Of a DNA stretch of 64,000 bases, positions 55,549 to 64,000 are shown in pieces. The position numbers were made by a program, and so were the translations under genes. The first letter of the stretch is position 1. The number at the start of each line of letters is the position of its first letter. The notes beneath the pieces are model-generated. The model was not told the DNA's origin and ran no database searches. It saw only the letters and a list, made by a program, of their open reading frames with translations. Source of the DNA: Lunularia cruciata (taxonomy: Eukaryota > Streptophyta > Marchantiopsida > Lunulariales > Lunulariaceae); assembly GCA_948567375.1 (NCBI GenBank), contig OX419758.1, positions 38,641,473-38,705,472 on the forward strand, written 5' to 3'.

Positions 55549-58272
55549 ATGGCTACACCTTCCCATGTGGAGTCGCTTAGAGCGGGTCGGGATACACAAT
55601 GCCCGGTGTGTCACCGACACTTTACCTTGCAAGGGGTAACGACCCATGTGCGAAGGATGCACAAGGACTATGATTGGACCACTTGGGATGCCCACGTGAG
55701 ACATCACCACATCGGCAGCATTGACACTCGAGATTACACACGCTTCTTCTATCCCTTCGTTGATCGTTCCAAGGATACCGACCGAGTCGTGGGAGTGGTT
55801 AGCTTCTCAGGCAAGTTGCATTTTGGGGTTATTTGAGACTAGTTTTCCATGTCCACATCTATTCCATAGGCTACCCCGCACACTCCGTGATGAGGCTAGA
55901 CAGGCTTTTTGCCTACCACTTGATTGTTTGGCACATGATCTCTTTGACAAGTTAGCATGGTTCCTATTTCTCTTACTTCCTTGATGGTGTCTTCGTTATG
56001 CTAGAGGGGGACATGCGGGGCATAGAGAGGTGGCTGCTAGATTTTGTCAATTCCGAGCGGGGAATTGGGCAGCCCTTCAGGAGGAGTCTGTTAGGGCTAC
56101 ACGATTTAGGAGACATGCATTGCCATAGGATACCACAAAGTCCACTCGATTACAACGATGTAGGACATTGGGTCAAGCGGGAGAGTTTAGTAGAGCAGCA
56201 CGAGCGCTACACCCTTTGTCTATAGCAAGTCCTATTGATGAGACTATCTCTTCCCTACGCTCACTATGTCCTATAGTAGTAGAGGGACTACCACTAGAGG
56301 TCTTAGATTATTAGCCTGAGCAGCCTTTATGTCTTGATAGGTCACTATTTGCACAAGCATTGTTCACTGCCCCTCGCCTTTCCTCAGGAGGCTTGTTAGG
56401 GATGGTTTATGAGCACCTTAGAGATTGCTTCCAAGTAGATGATCCTTCTAGTGGTTTTACCAAGTTGTTTCAAGTGGCTGCAACAGTAGCGAGAGGAGAC
56501 ATTCCTATGTCTGTTAGTCGGGTGTTAGGTGCTAGTCAACTTCCGTGATGGAGAAGGACATGGGAGGCATTAGACCGATTGCTATTGGAAAGATCTTTTT
56601 GCATTTGGTCAGTCGTACCATTGTCCTTCAGCATCATTGTCACTTTTGACAGCACCTTAGTCCACATCAGTTTGGAGTAGCTACACCTAGTGGATGTGAG
56701 GCTATATCTCTAGGCATTAGAGCACTCCTAGATATCCATCCAGAGTGGGTTGTCCTACAGGTGGATGTTGAGAACGCTTTTAATAGTGTCTCACAAGCAT
56801 CCATCTTTAGAGAGCTTAGGGAGGCTGGTGGATCCTTGGCGAGTCTCATTCCTTTTGTGCGGTCTTTTTATGGCTCTCATGCTTCCCTTTACTACCAGCA
56901 TGGTGGTTCACAAGAGGGAGTCACCATCTTGGAGTCAACTGTTGGTACACGTCTGGGAGATACTTTTGGTTTGGTGGGGGGGGGGGGGGGGGGGGGTGCG
57001 CCTTATTTGCCATGGCTCACTTTAGAGCTTTCCTATCTCCAAGTACAGGAGCATGCAGCGAGGTCACCTCTTTGTTCCTCTAGCCTTGGAGTTATATGGA
57101 GCAATGGACACGGCATTTGACACATTTGTCAAGGAGTGCGCGAGAGCTTATCATGTTAGGCGTCAAGGGGTACCACTCTCACTTTCGTACTTTGTAGCAT
57201 ATTTTAGACAGCGTGTGTCCATTGCTCTATAGAGGGCAGTGGCTAGTGCAATCCATAGGAGAGCAATCACATTAGGTGATGTTTCTTTGGATGCTTCAGT
57301 TGTGTGTAGATCGTACGACTTGCATAGCTTGGATATCTTAGGTGCGGTAGGGCAGATTTCTCATATAGACTCTATTGGGGCTTAGCCCTATGTTACCTCT
57401 TTTGTCTCTCCCTTGTACGGCTTGATGGGGTCTTCCCATCCTTCATTTTTCCTACACGGTTGCCTCTTTCATTATAAGAAATACTCCATTGCTTTCAACT
57501 TCTCATTAGTTACTTTCCTCTCATACATGAATCGGGATTCACTTGCTTATCATTGAGAGGTAAGGAGTTGAAAATATGTAAAGATTTAGTTGATTGATCT
57601 TTCGAAGAAAATGTGGCATGTTTCTGCTATAAAATCTTATTTGCCATGGCTCACTTTAGAGCTTTCCTATCTCCAAGTACAGGAGCATGCAGCGAGGTCA
57701 CCTCTTTGTTCCTCTAGCCTTGGAGTTATATGGAGCAATGGACACGGCATTTGACACATTTGTCAAGGAGTGCGCGAGAGCTTATCATGTTAGGCGTCAA
57801 GGGGTACCACTCTCACTTTCGTACTTTGTAGCATATTTTAGACAGCGTGTGTCCATTGCTCTATAGAGGGCAGTGGCTAGTGCAATCCATAGGAGAGCAA
57901 TCACATTAGGTGATGTTTCTTTGGATGCTTCAGTTGTGTGTAGATCGTACGACTTGCATAGCTTGGATATCTTAGGTGCGGTAGGGCAGATTTCTCATAT
58001 AGACTCTATTGGGGCTTAGCCCTATGTTACCTCTTTTGTCTCTCCCTTGTACGGCTTGATGGGGTCTTCCCATCCTTCATTTTTCCTACACGGTTGCCTC
58101 TTTCATTATAAGAAATACTCCATTGCTTTCAACTTCTCATTAGTTACTTTCCTCTCATACATGAATCGGGATTCACTTGCTTATCATTGAGAGGTAAGGA
58201 GTTGAAAATATGTAAAGATTTAGTTGATTGATCTTTCGAAGAAAATGTGGCATGTTTCTGCTATAAAATCTT
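55549..58272 (+). pseudogene. LINE-type retroelement with N-terminal C2H2 finger, broken
   Basis: Starts at ATG 55,549 (context AGCCATGG). The N-terminus has a C2H2 zinc finger (CPVCHRHFTLQGVTTHVRRMH). Later blocks in shifting frames match a family of non-LTR reverse transcriptases: SSGGLLGMVYEHLRDCFQ (about 56,380-56,440), RPIAIGKIFLHLVSRTI (about 56,570-56,620), QFGVATPSGCEAISLGIRAL, and LQVDVENAFNSVS (about 56,755-56,795) with the first catalytic aspartate. The catalytic ADD box expected after the ALFAMAHFRAF region is missing; the reading passes straight to a C-terminal part (LALELYGAMDTAFDTF). Stops and frameshifts are frequent. No endonuclease domain was recognised. The 3' part is duplicated in tandem. 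Confidence 0.78.
57002..58272 (+). repeat. Perfect 634-bp tandem duplication of the LINE 3' part
   Basis: 57,002-57,635 is repeated at 57,636-58,269, with a few shared bases at the junction. All stretches I compared by eye are identical. The first copy starts 5 bases after a run of 21 G (56,976-56,996). It covers the RT remnant, the C-terminal block and the 3' tail. It is either a very recent duplication or an assembly artefact at the homopolymer. Confidence 0.9.
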
Positions 58273-60469
58273 CATAATATAACCAATAAATTTTAGTACT
58301 CGTGAAGCGTGGATTCTCGTAAAAATAAAGATATGAATTATGTTTACTGTGTACCTTTTCACATAAGTTACCAAATATAGTTTTTTTTTTGCTTAATTTT
58401 AGATTCAGAGAATTCACATATCATATATTTGTCAATGGATTATAATTTTACAAGTGATTAAAGCATCAATAATAACTTTTTCTTGAACATGGTGAAGAAA
58501 TGAATCTTTAAGGTACTACATTGACTATAAGCAACTCCTCCTAGACCAAGAATCCAAACGCACAAGCTAAAGGAGGATACGAAGTGTGCATCAAATTATA
58601 TAAGAAGAAACGCAGAAATTTACTCAGGATCGACTTTCGTGATTGGTCTATTTCTTCTACGGCACCTAAGATATCAGAATTGGACTAATCGTACCGTCTA
58701 TCCACACAGCCTTGATATATCCCATCTTTATCTACAGTGATATCCCTCTATTAAATTGCAATTTAAAACAAGCGTTGATAATACTATCTCCATAAACCTT
58801 TTCTCAGCATCCTCCTGAATCACCCATCCTAAGGACAATTTGTCAAGGTCCAGTGACCTGTGGTCTATTCTTTCTCTTTCTCCATTTCGATTTGCCGATA
58901 AGGAAAAAGGCGACCGCGTAGAGAACACGAAGGATGGGAAGACCCCATCAAGCCGATAAGGAGTATTGTGGACGCAAGGAATACGCATGAAGACAAGGGA
59001 AGGACAAGACTAAATGATCGTCAATGAAAATTTTAAGACCTTTCTGCATTGAGGGGGGACATCCAGTTCGTCCCTGACAGTCAACTCAATCTGCCCAAAG
59101 CAACACTTGTCTACACTCAAGAGGGAAGATGCAAATTATGTTGTTTTACGGGAGGCTCAGTCGTTCATTAGTAGCTAGATAGTTGTTTACTGATCTCTGG
59201 CTTCTGACTGATCCTCTCGTCAGATCGCTGGACGCCCGTCAACACTGCCTCCAATGGAAATTGCAGCTTCAATACGGTATGACTTCAGGGGGTTTCAGTT
59301 TCGAAATTACGGGTGAGGGGCACCTCCCGTAAGTATTTCCACGGGGTCCTCTGAATATCAACCGAGCCACCGTAATAATTTAGGGTTTAGAGTACTTTAT
59401 CGGTTGGATGCAAATTGGGTCAACTATTCTGGGATTCTATGGTATATGGGATTTCCTGTAGTCCGTCAAAACTTATATATTTTGAAAATAGTGATTAGTT
59501 ACTGAAAAGTGTTTTTGCAAATCATAAAATTTTATAGTTTTTGAAAATTATAATCTATTAACTTTTAGAGAGTTCTGGAAAATATTCTTGTAAAATTCAA
59601 TGATTTTCTTCTGCCCATCCTATAATAATTTATGGGACATCCCATTCATTAACTTCCCGGAAAAGGAGTTTACAACCGCGAACATGGGCTAAATGAAACC
59701 CCCTTTTGTAGGCAAACTTAAACCAGTTGCAGATGATTGAACGATATAATTTATTTAATCAACATTTTTTTATTTGTGCGGTTCAACTTGTTCTTTTGCG
59801 ACGCAAACCTTCACTACTTCATATTTAGCATCGCTAGAACAGGAGACATAATAGTAAGCGATGGACTTTGGATCTGATAACGCAGAAAAGCATGGAGACA
59901 GCAAGTGGTCCCAACCAAGAGGAGAAAGTGCCTTTCGTTCTACAACCCTATTCCACATTGGTGGGATGAATCATAAATATGAGTCAGGTCCTTCTTAATC
60001 ATGGTGGTATCCTTTCTGAAGTTCCTCATGCCTTCCTCATGCCTTTTACGTTCATTGCGTAAATAAGCTATTAAACCTGATATGGATATCTAAAGTACAG
60101 TGCTGATCACAAAGTTCATAATTTTGGAGCACTATCTGCACTGATTAGCCCGCGATCATTTCGCATATTATGGTGTAGCCCATCTTCTAATTTCTGAATT
60201 GGAACTTCTCTTTCAGTGTTAATGTCAAGCCGGACTGCAGATTTACACTGTCTTCCTCGTGTCTCGTTAATCAAACTCGAGTAATTATGATAACGAGGCC
60301 CTGGGGGGTTACAATTATGCATTGACCTAATTAGCACATGAATGGGACACACAGCTCGACATCCTGTTAAGACGTCAATTCAAGTTATCTTGTGGGGTGA
60401 TCCACTGTCAGATCATTTCTGAGCACTGAAGCTGATTCTTCTTTTAGGAAAACTCGTTTGTCCATATCT
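58273..60469. other. Intergenic stretch with a LINE tail fragment
   Basis: AT-rich to mixed sequence. At about 58,905-58,965 the minus strand matches the 3' tail of the LINE at 57.4 kb (CTTGATGGGGTCTTCCCATC). A 62-codon minus-strand frame at 59,770-59,958 looks protein-like but is not recognised. TTTAGGGTTTAG at 59,381-59,392 is an isolated telo-box-like motif. Confidence 0.45.
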
Positions 60470-61150
60470 CATTATACAAATCTTTGCTTGTCCATGCCCC
60501 TTGCATCCTAATCGAAATTTATATGTCATCTTAACACCGTCCGATGGATGATGGGTATCGAACACACATAAATTACATCGGGCAAAGACAACCAACACAA
60601 AGTGAAGGCCGGTATGCAGAAGCTAATCTCTGGATCATTAAGGACCGGTACGCACAAGCTAATCTCCCGATCATTTTACTATGGTTTCACATTCAAGTCT
60701 CCCTCCAAAGGGAGACTTGACTCTCGTTTTTTACTCCAAAGCACCTTCAGGTTGTTCAGGGCTCCTCGTAAACGAATTCGAATTCAAATCTCAAATCATT
60801 ACGTGAACACAGCGAAGCATGGAATCATGGATAGAATTTCGAGTCTATTGACTGCATGTCCATGGTGTGACGCATAACAGTCTGGATATCCTTACACGGA
60901 TCGTGTGAACCTGCCAAGTTGGAGCAAGGGGCGTTGAAGTTTGAGCTTGCCCAGTACCTTCGGTGTGGCATGACATGAATCGGAAGTGAAAGTTCTGTTT
61001 TGTATTTTCGGCTTTTCGCCTCACCCATTGACCAGGGACTTTGCTCCATTTTATGGAGAATTTAGCTTGTCCATTTCCCTGTGCACTCCAAATTGAAGTT
61101 CTAAATGCCACTTCAACACCGTCCGATGGATGATGATCGAAGACTGCACT
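60470..61150. repeat. Cluster of short diverged repeats and a hairpin
   Basis: About 90 bases around AACACCGTCCGATGGATGATG occur at 60,475-60,560 and again at 61,055-61,140, sharing also AGCTTGTCCAT- or GCTTGTCCAT-type starts. Between them, a unit of about 40 bases (CCGGTATGCAGAAGCTAATC) is tandemly repeated at 60,609-60,677. A perfect hairpin pairs TCAAGTCTCCCT (60,693-60,704) with AGGGAGACTTGA (60,709-60,720). No gene was recognised. Confidence 0.6.
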
Positions 61151-62497
61151 AGATAAATAATATGCGGTATCGATATACACCCAAAGTGAAATGTCGAAAA
61201 TGCCAATTTCATGTCATAGGATAGTTGCAAGCAGTTGGTATGTGGCAAAAGCACTTTTGTTGGTTCATTTTTACTAATACCTATGTCTAACCTCAGTAGA
61301 GAGAGAATTTCAAAGCAAATCAAATCTTTACTTCACTGGTAGTTCATACCTTCCCCTCCTTTTTGTTTCTACGCAAGTAATAGTGAAGTGTACCAAAGAG
61401 ACTGTAGACGTCGCCGTGGATGATTGTAGAATACTTAACTCTAAGCAAGAAGATCATGGCTAGTTCCATAGCTGTCAGACACATGCGGTGTGGGGTGCTC
61501 AACGGGTGGGTACTGTCGAGTCAAGGGCTATGAGTAGAGGTTTCAACTCTTGAATTTATAGAATCGTTAACTGGAATGGGTGGTCACGCATTCTTGTATC
61601 AATGAGATATCCCATACAAATAATTTGTTGTTAAATAAATGGGTTGATGATCATTTTAGGAAGTGTTTAAAAGAAACTAATTCAAAAAATTTAGATCATA
61701 TTTTTAAAATATTATAAATTGCCTTTCAGTGTATTTAAATTTTTTCCATAAAACCACGCTCATTCAACTTTCATTATTATGTAATCGTAATTTTATATCA
61801 GGCTAGTTGAGATGCCTACTAATTTTACTAACAGTGCATCTATCTAGTGTTAGTGACGTCAATTGCCATGACCACGTTAATCCAATTTCACATCTAGGTA
61901 AATGAAAGAATAAAAGTACGGTGAATATTGATTTATTTCTAAGTTGACTTTCATTAAGAATTAAAAATATTTTACAAAAATTATGTAAATATAGCATAAA
62001 TAGCTCTTATTTTAAGCCGGTGTTTATCCATGCAAGCATGTTATTACATGACATTTAATGGGTAAAATGTCACCTTCAAGAAACGTGTGTAAAGCTTTAT
62101 GAGCTTCGTAAAACTTGAATATATCAAGAAGCACCCGAAGAACCATAAAGTGCTCAATCTAAGGAGTCTTGGTTAGTACTTGTGGGTCTTGGCGCCAAAA
62201 AATGATAGTACTAGACCAAATCTGGGTGTTATTTGCATAATGGTGCCAAACGTAAAAGCACTCCATTAGCAAAGTAGTTGAGCAATAAACTAGGCATCAA
62301 GAGTAAGTACTAGAATACATTAAGAAGATTTATATTTCAATGCACTGGTCAAGGGCTTTCTTCCAAGCTCAAACTTGAGTTCATGAGGAGATCCCTCCAA
62401 ATTCAGTTTAATTGAGGTAAAAATTACAAAGAAAGACTTTGGCAAGGCCAACTTAAGATGGTTTAAGAATTCAATCTTATCTTAGCAAGTTTAGCAA
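61151..62497. other. AT-rich stretch, no feature recognised
   Basis: Low-complexity AT-rich sequence, with only short chance reading frames and no repeat borders that I could define. Confidence 0.4.
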
Positions 62498-62640
62498 TAG
62501 GGTAGATTTCTCATACCGAGACTATTGGGCTTGAGAATTAGCCCCAAAAATCTCAACCCGAATTATATCTCATCCTTGTACGGCTCGATGGGGCCTGCCT
62601 ATCCTTCTTGTTGTCCTACGCGGTCGTTCTTTTCACCTTA
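62498..62640 (+). mobile_element. 3'-tail fragment of the LINE-type element
   Basis: Matches the end of the LINE at 57,345-57,480: GGTAGATTTCTCAT, then CTTGTACGGCTCGATGGGG, CCTATCCTTC and a CCTACGCGGTCG segment, with substitutions and a short insertion. It is likely a 5'-truncated copy, which is usual for target-primed insertion. Confidence 0.65.
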
Positions 62641-64000
62641 GCAAGTATTAAGTTAATCTAAAGATATGAGATATCCAAAGTTAAGGTTGGTACTAGTCAT
62701 TAACATAGGTTATACCTTGGTTTTATTTTTAAACATATATATATACCTTATATATATTTACTCATAATTTATTACCTCATATTATCAATAAGAAATTAAA
62801 AAGTACCTAATAATATAGTTAAAATTTAGTGTAGCGTAAGAGGTAGCTTGGCTTGGAGTTCCAAAGAGTTTGTATAAGTAGTGAGTCTATGACCCTAGGA
62901 GAAGCATCTATATGTTGACTACAAAATTGGTTGAATTCAAGAGTTTAGACTATAGCATTGAAATGTTATGGATGGAATAGGAATTTATGAAAAATAATTG
63001 CATTCAAGGTTTTACAATAGATAGAGAAGCACCCAAGAGATTTTATTCATTTAATTTCTTCTTTTTCCTTTGTTATATATTTTCATGTTATCTGATTAGG
63101 GTTGATGTAACACTTAGTTGCCTGTAATTTACTATTATATTTTCAAGACAAAAAATAGTTTTAGACGATGCTTACAAAATTACCTAGTAAGTTTCATAGA
63201 TAATATCTCAAAGGTACCTTGGAACCCTTTTAGATACCAATTAACCACGGTGTATATGTCGAGTACAAACAACAAAGCCTTGGGCAATCAAGGGTATTTG
63301 AAGTACATTCAATTCTATTCTTGGTCTATCATTTCTCTTTTGTCCGCTTTACTTGCTCTTATGGATTCTAGTTATAGTTGATAAAGTTAAAGAGTATGCA
63401 AGAGACTTGAATTGGATTAGATTTTGAGGATATAAGAGGGACCTTAGTTATTTGGATATTCTTCCTACTTATTCTCTTATATTTCGGTCTTTTATTGTTG
63501 ATAAGATTAATTAGTATGCAAGATTTTAACTGAGGTATATTTGGAGTCTAAGGGAAACTGATCTTGATTGATTGAATATTATTCTCTTTATAATCATATA
63601 ACTTGTGTCCAATTGGACTCGCGATCATATATATTACTTACCAATTGATGTATATGGAAAAGAGCTAGATTTGAGAATATAGAGCATATTAGAGACTACT
63701 TTCTAGATGTTCCCATCTATGTGTTTCCTCGATGTTGTAGGTTTCGAATATACAACATATTGGAATCAGGATGGATGTGAAAGATACAAGAGAGAGAAGG
63801 ACGCTGGTTGATTGGATATTATTCTCTCCAACATATGATTGGGTGGATGGAGATGAGCACTACACATTTGGAAGTGTGTAGTATATTGAGAGGCAAATTT
63901 AGAATAATAGATTACAGTATCATAGTCAATATTAAGCATGTTCTGCACAGATAAGCATCAACTCTAATACCTTGAAAGTGTCTTTAATTTTCTTCTAATT
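62641..64000. other. AT-rich stretch, no feature recognised
   Basis: AT-rich to the window end. Phrases such as TGGATATTCTTC/TGGATATTATTC and TCTTTTATTGTTGATAA-like blocks recur between 63,400 and 63,900, suggesting diverged repeats of about 120-300 bases. Nothing coding was recognised. Confidence 0.4.

Noticed and set aside
59381..59392. TTTAGGGTTTAG as an interstitial telomere repeat
   Set aside because: Only about one and a half units are present, with no array.

Overview
This window is nuclear DNA of a land plant. The evidence is four multi-exon genes with GT-AG introns whose products match plant families: a nucleolar RBM28/Nop4-type protein, a Sec24-like COPII protein, glucosamine-6-phosphate N-acetyltransferase, and an XBAT32/33-type ankyrin-RING ligase. 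Around them lie AT-rich stretches full of decayed retroelements, including a chromodomain Ty3/Gypsy element. The gene models and the unusual LINE family make me lean towards a non-seed plant such as a bryophyte. That is inference; nothing here fixes the species.

Layout. 1-4.7 kb: AT-rich, with a 110-120 bp foldback and the 3' remnant of a chromovirus. 4.8-16.5 kb, plus strand: RBM28-like gene, 22 coding exons, 1,239 aa, behind a leader with telo-box-like motifs and a GA tract. 17.2-30 kb: transposon territory with a 6.1 kb minus-strand chromovirus (18,910-24,994), a nested opposite-strand solo LTR, an ATA microsatellite, a decayed acidic reading frame of unknown family and a broken PIF/Harbinger transposase. 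32.4-39.4 kb, plus: Sec24-like gene, 13 coding exons, 1,066 aa. 39.4-44.4 kb: intergenic, with a very AT-rich block and a dispersed repeat also present in the RBM28 gene. 44.5-47.5 kb, plus: GNA1, 7 exons, 158 aa. 49.1-52.9 kb, minus: XBAT33-like gene, 10 coding exons, 559 aa, tail to tail with GNA1. 55.5-58.3 kb: broken LINE-type element with an N-terminal C2H2 finger, a 21-G run and a perfect 634 bp tandem duplication. 58.3-64 kb: AT-rich, with small LINE 3' fragments and short repeats.

The four genes look like independent housekeeping or regulatory functions (ribosome biogenesis, ER export, UDP-GlcNAc synthesis, ubiquitination) and not a pathway cluster. All four models were built by hand from splice sites; each sums to a multiple of three with no internal stop and keeps the family's domain order.

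The most interesting signal is in the chromovirus LTRs. Every copy seen, including the decayed one at 1.2 kb, carries perfect or near-perfect heat-shock elements. In the three well-preserved LTRs these sit upstream of a TATA box, an arrangement resembling the heat-inducible ONSEN Copia element of Arabidopsis but in a Gypsy chromovirus.
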